A DNA stretch of 64,000 nucleotides from Rhynchopus euleeides (Eukaryota; Euglenozoa; Diplonemea; Diplonemida; Diplonemidae), in assembly GCA_963210315.1 (NCBI GenBank), contig OY723238.1, forward strand, positions 1,116,001 to 1,180,000, given 5' to 3'. Shown in pieces: positions 28,830 to 38,204 of the stretch; the first letter of the stretch is position 1, and each line of letters opens with the position of its first letter. Position numbers and translations under genes: made by a program. The notes under the pieces are model-generated. The model saw only the letters and a program-made list of their open reading frames with translations. It did no database searches and was not told the origin of the DNA.

Positions 28830-30019
28830 ACCCCCCCCCCCTCATACCCCCCTACCCCCCGAGTACTCGGGGGGTAGGGGGGCCTGTGGAGGGCACACAT
28901 TGTGATTTTCCGGCAAACAAACCCGTTTCTTTGCACGATACAGGTGATTCAGAGTGGTCCCTGACTGGGATTCGAAAATTTTCGGCATTTTTTCAGCCTT
29001 TTTGAGCTAATTACTGGTCCCGCCCCAGTACAAAATAAAAAAGTGACATTACGAGGCCATATTGCGTAGTTCGTGCGTACTTGTGCGTAGTTCGTGCGCA
29101 CATCATGCGAAGCACTTTCAGCAACACCACTGTATCGTTGTTTTTTTGTACGAATAAATGGCGGAAGGGAAGGAGGGGAAGGGAAAACAGGTGTGTTTCG
29201 TAGCGGGGTATAAATCCTGAAAATCCTTATACTTATACCTGGCAAGAATCATGTATGACCGGGGGTACCTCTTTTTTTCACCGGGATTTTTCTGAGATTC
29301 TGTCCGGGTACTATTACAGGGTACTTTTTGGCCAGAGGAGGCCGGGGCCAAGAGCACAGCGCCCTGCCCCAGGCGTTCGCCCGATGAACCTGTTGAGCAC
29401 AAGGTGCACGTTGACTACATACGGCGTGCGACTATGCAGCAGAATCAGATGTTCACTACCGTGGCCTCCGGCAGCTGGGGCTCCGCCCCAGACCCCCCTG
29501 TGGCCTGTGCCTGTCCAGAACCAAGTCTGCAAGGGCAACCTGCGGTGCTTTCAACACCACCACGCTCTCAAGAACGCCTTCTTCATTGACTGGCTCCTTC
29601 GCGTTGACGACAAGAAGGAGCGCGCTCCTCTCGGACCTGGCAGCGGCGGCGAAGTCAGTCCCCCGCAGAGGAGCCACCCTGCCCATCCCAGTTGAGTGTC
29701 GTGGGGTGGGGTGTTGTGGGCAGGGAAAGCCCTTCCATTTGGGGAAATGGCCGAATTTTTACCCCCGATTACCCCCGGTTTTCGGCGCACAGCCCGGAAC
29801 CCTATCTTTTACCCTGGGCAAAATCTCAAAAACCGGGGCTAAGCCCCGTCTTTCATAACGGTATCTTAAACACTGCACAGGACTGTCATACATCACGTGT
29901 GACGGCACAGAGCGAGTATCACGAAACGATGTGGCGGCCAAGGGGTTTCGGTCCAGGGACAGAGTGGTTGGGGAGCTTGGGAGGGTGGGGGGGCAGAGGC
30001 TGTCTGGAAGCACTGTGTC
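28830..30019. other. Intergenic, repeat debris
   Basis: It starts with C and G runs and an inverted CCCCGAGTACTCGGGG block. Two copies of the ttgcgtagttcgtgcgta motif are at 29062-29095, and one hairpin repeat at about 29449-29505. The plus frame at about 29515-29690 (FQHHHALKNAFFIDWLLRVD) has protein-like composition but no recognisable domain. The right end (from about 29950) is homologous to 15085-15145 and belongs to the WD40 duplication unit. Confidence 0.5.
29449..29505 (+). repeat. GC hairpin repeat, copy 2
   Basis: Same block with a shorter stem (ctggggctccgccccag). It lies in intergenic debris and shares the flanking text on the left with copies 1 and 3 (cagatgttcactaccgtggc). Confidence 0.75.
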
Positions 30020-30139
30020 ATCACGGTGGCCAGGATTCTGTGGGATATCAAAACGGGATATGCCGGTGGGATATCCCACTTCTCAAAGTGACATATCCCG
30101 TGTTTTAAAAAAACCATATCCCGCCGGGTAGGGGGTCAT

Positions 30140-30760
30140 CAGTGTTTTCCCGATCATCAAGAAAAAAACGGGGCTCATGATGAGGTACATTTTTTGGGGG
30201 GGTGTGAAAAAAAAATTTCTCGCGCTGATTTTGTAAGTATGCGCAGTGGTTTCCTGAAAATCCGTCGGGGGTCTGGGGGGCGGAGCCCCCCAGCCGCCGG
30301 AGGCCACGGTAGTGAACATCTGTTGGGGTTGGCAGGTCATCCATGGCATGTAAATGTTGACCACAGGGTCCTATGAGCAGGCACTGCTGGTCGGAGGAAA
30401 TACACCGCCTGCTTGATGCCTCTGTGCGAGGCCTGGCGCTCCAGTTCGCCCTTCTCTTTTAGAAGGTGTCGCAGTCAGTTCTTCGCATTTGCCCCCCTTC
30501 CACCACCAAAAAAACTGAGAGAGCTTTTTCTGCATCTAATAGCAGCACCCTGTGTGGGTGGCGCCTGTTAGGGAGGGGGGTTGTTCTGTGCGTGATGAAA
30601 AAACTGTCCCTCATCAGAAAAAGTGCCCCTGAAGACCCTCGGAGCCCCCAGAAATTTTTCCTAAGGAAAATCCCTGTTATGATGAGTTCATCAAGCCAAT
30701 TTTCGGAAAAAATGAAAAAATGATGAGTTCATCATGGTTTTCATCATCGGGAAAACACTG
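30140..30760 (-). mobile_element. hAT-A deletion derivative, 621 bp
   Basis: The ends CAGTGTTTTCCCGATCATCA and its counterpart from the other hAT-A terminus, with a perfect 8-bp duplication GGGGTCAT (30132-30139 and 30761-30768). The right part (about 30380-30760) matches the hAT-A 5' end including the first codons of the transposase. The left part matches 24440-24497 joined to 25495-25527. It therefore preserves the empty sites of both hAT-B and the 992-bp element. Confidence 0.9.
30262..30322 (-). repeat. GC hairpin repeat, copy 3
   Basis: An inverse-orientation copy located inside the hAT-A deletion derivative, in a stretch not found in the parent hAT-A, so it was added after or during formation of the derivative. 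Confidence 0.75.
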
Positions 30761-31041
30761 GGGGTCATATCCCCCCCGGGAGATGAGGTCATCTCCCGCG
30801 GGAGATGGGGTCATCTCCCCCCCTACCCTGGCGGGATATCAAACCGGCGAGGGAGACCTCCCCCGCGGGATAACCCGCCCCATCTCCCGTTTTGATATCC
30901 CACAGAATCCTGGCCACCGTGATCCTGAGCAGTCGCACCTCAGATGCAGTGCACGCTGCCTCCAACCAGCAGGGTCAGGAGGTGTGCTGGGAGGCAACGA
31001 GCAAGGCAGTGCACCGCAAGCACACAAGCAGAACAGGTTGC

Positions 31042-32175
31042 CTAAGTGCTGCCCTCACGCGGAACGTCACACACAGCACACACACGAACAGAAGAGCTGT
31101 TTGATGTGAAGACCCACCTCCCACACGGGCTGAGTGCAACACCGTCACCCTTTGACTCCACTTGTCCCAAGCACTGCAAGGTGCTGAGGTTGTACAACTT
31201 GGTGTGGCCAGAAAAGCACACTGCCACAACATCACCTGGCTGTGACACGGCAAGCTGGTACGGCCACTCAGACAGGACGATAGAACGGATGCAGGTGAGG
31301 GTGGTTGTGCACCACACCTTCAGAGAGTTGTCAACAGAGCACGACAGCAGGTGCTGCTCGTCGTTCGTCAGCGCGATGTGGTGCACACCACCTGTGTGCT
31401 CAGACAGGGTGTCGGTGTGGGTGAGGGTGCTGATGTCATGCACACGGATGGTCTGGTCGTCTGACCCGGTGAAGATCCTCGTAGTTGACACTGCAATCCC
31501 ATAAACAGCATCGGTGTGCCCTTCCAGCACTGTGGCACTCGGTGTGCTCTCCAAGTCCCACACACACACCTTCCCACCATCGTCACCCGACACGAGACGT
31601 CCACAGTGTGTCCATGCTGCACTCCACACGTCTGTGTCGTGCTCCTCCAGACACCACACCTGTTCCCACGTTACTGTCAGCCACACGCAGATGGTCTTGT
31701 CCTCTGAGCACGTTGCCAGCCACCTCCCACAGACTGAGAACGCTGTGGAGTATATGCCCTCGTCCCCATGTGTGAGGTCCGCCACCACACCAGCAGTCGT
31801 GTCAAACACAGTGATGTGTCCTTTGCTGTACCCCACTGAACACAGGGTGCCACACCTCGACATTGTGATGGGCTCTGCATCCTCCCCATGCCCACTGCTG
31901 TAGACAGCGGGAGCGTTGACGTGTGGCCACCTGCGGACGAGCTGGACATGATCCCCAACTTCGAGGCCCGTGTTGGCAACGCGCTCTGCATCGTCCAGGT
32001 CCTCGTCACACCCTTCGATGCGTGCCGCCAGCCCTGCAGCCTCCCGGTCTGCGTTGATGGAACCCGCGAACATCTCCTTTACCGCATCCGCCTTCAGGCT
32101 GAGCACGGTCCCGCCATCCGCAACACCGACGACACAGCTCCGCCCGCTCTCCACATGACGCACTGACATTTCCAT
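31042..32175 (-). CDS. Ubiquitin-like/WD40 fusion protein, copy 2
   Basis: One exon of 377 residues, closely similar to copy 1. The N-terminus is MEMSVRHVESGRSCVVGVAD and the ubiquitin-like head ends DLDDAERVANTGLEVGDHVQ then LVRR, more complete than in copy 1. WD40-like repeats follow (ITVFDTTAGVVA, ICVWLTVTWEQV, VCVWDLESTPSA, IRVHDISTLTHT, LKVWCTTTLTCI). It lacks copy 1's 60-bp duplication, so its propeller is more regular and it probably reflects the ancestral form. The duplication unit extends beyond the gene's 3' end to about 29950 when the MITE is removed. Upstream sequences of the two copies diverge just above the start codon. Confidence 0.85.
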   Translation of the reverse strand: MEMSVRHVESGRSCVVGVADGGTVLSLKADAVKEMFAGSINADREAAGLAARIEGCDEDLDDAERVANTGLEVGDHVQLVRRWPHVNAPAVYSSGHGEDAEPITMSRCGTLCSVGYSKGHITVFDTTAGVVADLTHGDEGIYSTAFSVCGRWLATCSEDKTICVWLTVTWEQVWCLEEHDTDVWSAAWTHCGRLVSGDDGGKVCVWDLESTPSATVLEGHTDAVYGIAVSTTRIFTGSDDQTIRVHDISTLTHTDTLSEHTGGVHHIALTNDEQHLLSCSVDNSLKVWCTTTLTCIRSIVLSEWPYQLAVSQPGDVVAVCFSGHTKLYNLSTLQCLGQVESKGDGVALSPCGRWVFTSNSSSVRVCAVCDVPREGST

Positions 32176-34062
32176 CCTTCCCCTCTCTTCCCCTCAACGA
32201 CCCCACGGTATGTACATACTGTGATTCTGTCATGTGTGAGGTGGTGTGTTGGTGGGTACCACTCGCACGACAAGGCACCCAGTGACGTGACAGAGGACAC
32301 AGTCCAGCTGGTGCTGCATATTGCCCGGGATGATCGCCCGTGCCTCCTGGAAGAAATCAGCGAAGGCGGCGTCCTACTCATCCGGGGTGCTGTCGCCGAT
32401 ATCAAGGGAAAGCTCTGTCGCAAGAGCCCTGATGCCAGTGAGCGAGACCCACCTCTGCCTGCACGGTCACCCACGACACACATGCCTAGATTGGCCGCAA
32501 CCATGTTCAGCCCCTCGGGACACACTTCGTGACAGCATCATGCACCATGCCAGCCGGTGATCCGGTGAACAACGCACCCCGGGTGATCCGAAGTTGCAAG
32601 CCTGCCACTGAGGGGTATCGCACTTCGACAGCACCAGCTGTTTCCCTGGCTCTGCGCTTTCAACGCTGCGTTCTTCTTCTCGATGTGGCGCGGTCCGTCA
32701 AAGCAGTCCACGAAGTCTGAACTCTTCGCATGATGCTTGAAGGCGCGCTCACAATACTTGCTGCAGGGTATCCCTTGCAGTGGGGAGGCACTCCTGGTGG
32801 TGGGATCTCGCCCTGCTGACTCACACCCGTACAAAATTCCCAGGTAAAAAAACGGCCGTTACTATATATACCATGATCAATAGACTTGGCTGTTTGGTAG
32901 TGCGCACTCCCGGTAAAAATCCCAATATGGGGGGTTGTGGATGAAGCCAAATCAATACTGCGAACCCCGACTGCAACCAGACGTCAGAGCTGATTCGCTC
33001 CTCCATACGCCGATAGAAGGGGAGGAGCTGGGGCAGGAGTGGTGTGCACAAAACCGGGCGGGCAGGGACACATTACCGATCTGCAATTGTCAAACTCGCT
33101 GCCCGCGCGCACCGCCTCAGGCTAGTAGTGCTCTCAATACAACTATGGCATCGGGCAGCTTCCCACCCCTCGCTTCGCACTGTGGCATCCACACTCTGCC
33201 CCGTATGCCACCCCTGCAGGGCAGTGCAGGATGGGGGCTGCGGCCAACTAGGGCTCCGCGCTTCAAAGAAAGCGCCGCGCCTCCCTTCGATTTTGATGAC
33301 GATCTGACGCTTCCACAACCCATAGATCCGCACCCTGCATGGGGTGAGCGGTTGCGGAGCACGGGCAGGGTAAGCAGTCAGCAGTGACGACTTCCGTCCA
33401 CAGACAATCAAATAAAACACCAGAGACCCCCGATAGCAACCAGTCACGGCCTGGTATGGGGTAAGCTCGAAGAAGAAACGACGGCATGTGGCAAATGCCA
33501 TGCAGCCCGAGGGTGCCTGGCAATGCCAGGCAAGCCCTGCGAATACCTTTATAGCACGTTCTGCAGGGCTCCGGGAGAGTGGTGATTCTGGTCGGCAAGA
33601 TCCTGACCCTCCCGGGGCAACCACTTGGAGGTAGCGAGTGGCCCGGTGATCAGAAAGGCGGGCTGTCGCACAAGAGCCTTTCTTCTCCAAAAAGGTGCAG
33701 AAACAAAGAACTGGAATCATTTCGTACATTGAAGTGTTCTGGCTGAAAAGAGCAGACGTAGGTAGGGATAGGATGTGTATAGGTTCGTTGTGCTGTCGCT
33801 CGCCTCGCACACAGTGGTTGGTATGGCACATGCGAGCAGCCTCGGTGACACGGAGTTGGTGCCGCACAGAAAGCGTGAATACCGTGCCGCTCAGGGACTG
33901 CCGCCATGGTGTGGGAGGAGAATGCAAATGTGAACAAGAGAGCAGCCAGACAGACGGAAATCAGACTTCTTCACCTCCTCCACTCCCACGACGATGCATG
34001 TGCTCGAAAGTGGCGGCGCAGGCTTCCAACAGATTCTGCGGCATTTGTCCCCTTCGGCATTT
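32176..34062. other. Intergenic, 1.9 kb, possible gene remnants
   Basis: No intact gene is recognised. A minus-strand stretch at about 32290-32480 reads as protein-like sequence (LTGIRALATELSLDIGD, then DAAFADFFQEARAIIPGN) with an in-frame stop between. Another at about 32640-32780 (IPCSKYCERAFKHHAK, then DFVDCFDGPRHIEKKN) recalls a BED-type zinc finger. Both are probably decayed genes or transposon fragments. The remainder is unassigned. Confidence 0.4.
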
Positions 34063-36375
34063 TCAAGATCCCTGTTTTGGGAGCTCTATGTATTCCACAT
34101 CTTTTGCATCTTTGTCATCCCATGGGTACATGGCCGACACCCGCCCGCGGTTATTGCTGCCAACGAGACGTGTTCGCCGCTTGCGGACCCACCAACCAAC
34201 ATACACAAGCAGAATCCCTGCAACCAGACATGATGAGATAATCACAGTCGTGCTGAGCCTGTCGGAGTGATCCTGCGTCTTTGTCGCCGGCAGGTAGGTC
34301 TCCGAACACCCTTTTGACGGGTGCAACGCCTCGTCACTCTGCCCCTGGCAGCGCAGCAGCGGGGACGCGTTGATCTCCCCCTCGAACGAGGGGCGCAGGC
34401 GCACCACCTTCAGACGCGCCACATCGCCACTGCCCGGGGGCTCGGCAAGCGAGGGCCACGTCATATCCCAGGCATGCACCCACGCCACCTCGCCTTCGGT
34501 TGTCGTCACCCAGTCGGTCGCAGCACCCCACACCGCCCACGAGTCCACACGCTCTGGGGTGGACAGCGTCACATTCCCATCACTCACACCCAACGACGCA
34601 AGGTAATACGCAGGCTCGTCTGTCGCCCAGCCTATCAGGTACTCCCCGAGGGTTGCATCCTCCTGCTTGCCTGTCGGAAAGTGAGCCACCCGCAGATGTG
34701 TCTTTGCCAGGCACCTCTGTGCGGCCGGCAGGCTGCCCGACAGGTCGAAGTTGCGCGCCACGCCCCATTCCTGCGAAGCCTCCGAGAAACCCTCCGTCGC
34801 AATGACGATGGACGTCGCGAGATTCCCCTTGCCGTTGTAAGACCCACCACCCGTGCCGCCACACGACTCACTGGCCGGGACCCCCACCGTATAGGCAAAC
34901 AGAACCCCTGCGGGCGTGGCAATCATCGCCCCGATATCGGGAACCACGCTGGGACGCTTCGGGTCGGTTATGCGCCTCCCGTCCTGCTTGTCGCAGCACT
35001 GCCCCTGCCGCTTGTTGAAGGAGACCCCTGGGGTGATGCGGCCGGAAGAGAACATCACGACATTGCCTGTCGCCGACACAACGCAGGCCCCGCTGCTGCA
35101 GTCGACATTCTTCTGCACGCAGGCAGAGACAAACATTTCGAGGCCCGCGTGGAATATCATCTGCTGCCCCCCGCCAGGCGCACACCGCCAGTCTTTCATG
35201 GACGGATTTTCGGAAGGCCCTGCATAATCCGATGGCGAGTTGAACGTCGCAGCGCCGTTGGATCCATTCCGATATACATCAAAATACCTCTCGAAATCGC
35301 CATGCTCAAACGACTCTGCGGGGTTGTGCGCCGCAGAGAACACACCCAGAACCTGCACAGGCAGGGCTGTCCTCGATATGTTCGGGTCATACTTCGGCGA
35401 CGCCTCTGCTATTCTAGTCCACCCCACAGAGGGATCCACGGAGTGGGCCTCGGCAGCGAGCGCCACGCCTTCCTCCCCTCTCGCAAGGATGTCGGGGTCA
35501 TAGAGGAGCTCTATCTTATTCGAGGCGGTGAGGACAAGCGCTGCGCTCTCCGTGACGCCGCGGCTCTCCCCACCTGGGGCAAAGGTGGACCCCCCGAGGG
35601 CGTTGCTGCCGTTGAGGACCATGATGCGGACGTTCCCATTGGTGTCGGCGAAGGACACTTTGATCCCATTCGCAGGGCTTGCAACAGCAGCGCCGCGGAT
35701 CGGCGTAAGCCCTCCCGGGTTCCCCGGGGAGGGGGGCATGCGCTTGATGGCGTATGGCGCGATGATGATGTCCTGCACCTTCATCATCCTGCCAAGCTTT
35801 CCGCAGGGGCGGCGGTTGCAGGTGAAGCTTTCCGATCGCGTGCAGGCCCCATCGCCTGCGCCAGGGGTGCCGGCCTGTGCGGGCAGGCCGTAGCCCTTCG
35901 TCGCTGTGATGTTGCGTGTCTGCGCACCCCCGCCGCAGAGGACGGAGCACTTCGACCACGGCGTGGCGGTGATGACGCAGTTGGGTTCCTCGTTGGGCTG
36001 CCGTGTGCCGGTCCCGTTGGCCCAGCAGACCTGCGACACGTCGGTGGCCCCGAGGGTGCCGAACGTGCATGTGGCGTCGAGGGGCTTGATGGGCAGCAGC
36101 GGCATCGGGGCGGCGGACGGCTCCGGTGTGTCCGGTGCAGCGGAGAGCGGTGTGGAGGTGTTGGGTGACAGTGTGTCCAGCGGGGACGGCGTGGGGGGGA
36201 GCGGGGTGCTGGGGGCAGGGGTGTCCTGCACCGGGATGCCGCAGGTTAGGGATTCGTCGCGGATGTGGCACCAGGCGCACTGGCCGGCAGGCTCAAAGCA
36301 CAGCGAGGCGCCTCCGCCGCGGAGGAAGGCAGCGCTGCAGTGCAGCACGAGCAGGGCGCGCAGAGGCACAGCCAT
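34063..36375 (-). CDS. Type I membrane protein with a TSP1 domain
   Basis: One exon of 770 residues. The first 24 residues (MAVPLRALLVLHCSAAFLRG) form a signal peptide. A Pro/Thr/Ser-rich stalk covers about 50-90. A thrombospondin type 1 domain lies at about 130-192 with TPWSKCSVLCGGGAQTRNI and CTRSESFTCNRRPC. The following 500 residues (for example LGEYLIGWATDEPAYYLASL) have beta-rich, propeller-like character and many Cys, but no named domain. A single transmembrane helix (TVIISSCLVAGILLVYVGWW) at about 709-730 is followed by RKRR and a 40-residue acidic tail. The start lies 29 bases below an acceptor-like tract (acccttgcag). A surface receptor or adhesin role is inferred from the architecture. 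Confidence 0.85.
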   Translation of the reverse strand: MAVPLRALLVLHCSAAFLRGGGASLCFEPAGQCAWCHIRDESLTCGIPVQDTPAPSTPLPPTPSPLDTLSPNTSTPLSAAPDTPEPSAAPMPLLPIKPLDATCTFGTLGATDVSQVCWANGTGTRQPNEEPNCVITATPWSKCSVLCGGGAQTRNITATKGYGLPAQAGTPGAGDGACTRSESFTCNRRPCGKLGRMMKVQDIIIAPYAIKRMPPSPGNPGGLTPIRGAAVASPANGIKVSFADTNGNVRIMVLNGSNALGGSTFAPGGESRGVTESAALVLTASNKIELLYDPDILARGEEGVALAAEAHSVDPSVGWTRIAEASPKYDPNISRTALPVQVLGVFSAAHNPAESFEHGDFERYFDVYRNGSNGAATFNSPSDYAGPSENPSMKDWRCAPGGGQQMIFHAGLEMFVSACVQKNVDCSSGACVVSATGNVVMFSSGRITPGVSFNKRQGQCCDKQDGRRITDPKRPSVVPDIGAMIATPAGVLFAYTVGVPASESCGGTGGGSYNGKGNLATSIVIATEGFSEASQEWGVARNFDLSGSLPAAQRCLAKTHLRVAHFPTGKQEDATLGEYLIGWATDEPAYYLASLGVSDGNVTLSTPERVDSWAVWGAATDWVTTTEGEVAWVHAWDMTWPSLAEPPGSGDVARLKVVRLRPSFEGEINASPLLRCQGQSDEALHPSKGCSETYLPATKTQDHSDRLSTTVIISSCLVAGILLVYVGWWVRKRRTRLVGSNNRGRVSAMYPWDDKDAKDVEYIELPKQGS

Positions 36376-38204
36376 GCAGCATGTGGGGGCGGTCCTGTGG
36401 ACCCCTGCAAGGGTGGGTGGGTGGGTGGCTCAAAAACGGGGCTCGCCTTGTGGTGACCTGGCAGTGGCTGGCGGGGCTGGGAAAAGGCAAAGGCAAGGGG
36501 GTCCGGCAAACCGTTCACCCAGTTGGTGTACGCCGAGCAATCAAATGTGGAGGAGAAGGAGCGTGTGGGGTGTGCATGTTACGCACTTCGCGCACTACAT
36601 CTGTTAGCTTGTCCTGTTCTTTTTTTGGGGGGAACAGTGTCCTAGGCATATGTCCAACTCCTGTCAAGCTCGTTTCTGGTGCTTTTTGGGGGGAGCAGTG
36701 TCCTAGGCATATGTCCAACTCCTGTCAAGCTCGTTTCTGGTGCCGCACCACGCGTGGTGCGGCCAGCAAAGTCAAAGTCAATATGCAAGGGTCCCGCAGC
36801 ACGGGCAGACAGCACCGGACACACCTGCATGCGGCCCTGGTGTGATGGGTGGTATCCTTGCCGCTGCATGTGTGTCCGACACGTGGCAGTGCCCTCGGGT
36901 CGTGCGGTCCACAAGCAGTCATGCGACACCCTCAGAAGAAAGGAACAACAGAGAAACGCACCCAACAGCAAACTGGCCCACCCTCCACCGGTCTCGGCAG
37001 GTTGGTGTTCGTCGTCCCGTTGGGCGAGAAGGGAAGGCGTGTGCTGTGGGGCTGGAAGGGAGGACACATGGGGCGGAACTCGTGCTGGGGTGGGGTGGTT
37101 GTGGCGTGCACCAGGCATGTCACTGAGAACATTGCGGCAAGAACAAGGGAAGGGTGGAAGAAACAGCAATAAACGACAAGGTCCAGCGTGCCTTCCTACA
37201 ACACTCCACTGGCGCACACCGCGTGGCACAGGCCTGTACGCCGCCCGCCCGCCCGCCAGCCTGGCAGGCAGGCAGGGCTGCGGCAGGCCTGACGGTGCAC
37301 ACTTGACTGTCACCCTCACAGCAGCCACCGCACCCACACAGCACGCCCGCTGTGCTGCAGCAGACGGCTGCCGGTTTTGCAACAGGGCAGCCGCACTGCA
37401 GCACAAAGGAACAACATACTTAGACAGGCGTGTGTGCACAGGCACGGCAGCCCTGCACTCAGCAGGGCTGTGCATGTGTGCCGCTTTCGTCAGAACCACC
37501 ACGTGGCTGCCCACGTGTCTGCGTGCAGCTTGGCAGGTGGCAAGATGCCTGTTGCCGGTTAGCACATAGCGCACCCTCAACAACCGACACCCCAAAGTGT
37601 CTCCATCGGTGCAGGCCTCAGCCACAGGATGCAGCTGCAGCCTGCCCAGAGGCACGTACCCTCAGAACAACGAACAGCCGCACGGTGCTGCCGCCACGCT
37701 TGCGGCAAGAGCGGCGTGCAGCTTTGTGCGAGATGACCCTCAGTAACACAGCCCAACAGAGGGGCCTGGCGCATGCATGTGGCACAACAGGAACACGACC
37801 ACGTGAGGTGCACGGTGCACATCACATGAGGGTGTGCTGCAGGCTGCACGCACCTCCTAAAAACCCTCACAACGACTCGCCCTCACTCAGCACGGGCCAG
37901 CAGCTTGCGCTGCGGGGCCTGCTGTGTGTCCGAGCGGACAGGGGCGCTTCCGAAAACCCTCAAGAGCAGAACAGCAAGGAAGCCACAAGCCAAGGGAGCG
38001 GGTGGGTGGATGGGTGGGTGCATCTCGTGGGGGCCGTCACACCAGCTGCAGCTGCAGTGGAGCACGGCAGTGTTTTGTTATTCCCCCGGGTGTGGGGTGG
38101 GTGGGTGGTGAAGGGAGAGATAACTGGGAGGTGTAAATACCATTGCAACCGGTACAGCTCACAACCGTATCAAATATGCTGGCGCGAAGCCATTCCTGCA
38201 GCGC
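36376..38204. other. Intergenic, 1.8 kb, no gene
   Basis: It contains a 61-bp tandem duplication near 36620 and a (GCCC)n tract near 37240, but no frame with a recognisable domain. Composition is CA-rich on the plus strand with many short tgcag/ctgca words. It presumably carries the 5' region of the TSP1 gene and the 3' region of the giant gene. Confidence 0.5.
36620..36741 (+). repeat. 61-bp tandem duplication, two units
   Basis: cctaggcatatgtccaactc with flanking ttttggggggaRcagtgt and ctgtcaagctcgtttctggt occurs at 36641 and again at 36702. The second unit ends in the palindrome gccgcaccacgcgtggtgcggc. Confidence 0.85.

Larger units (their letters stand above)
30022..30921. mobile_element. 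MITE with perfect 37-bp inverted ends, interrupted by a hAT
   Basis: The ends cacggtggccaggattctgt... (30022-30058) and their inverse (30885-30921) match over 37 bases. The empty site is 15143-15152 (gtgtcatcctgag); the duplicated bases appear to be AT. Without the hAT inside, the element is about 271 bp and is full of short gggatatc and gggagatg palindromes. No ORF. Confidence 0.8.

Noticed and set aside
33073-33927. A 284-codon minus-strand frame upstream of the TSP1 gene's 3' side
   Set aside because: Composition is mixed and there is no motif or repeat match; it overlaps comparable frames on the other strand. Left as unassigned sequence.
34321-36168. A 615-codon plus-strand frame
   Set aside because: Antisense shadow of the TSP1 membrane protein.
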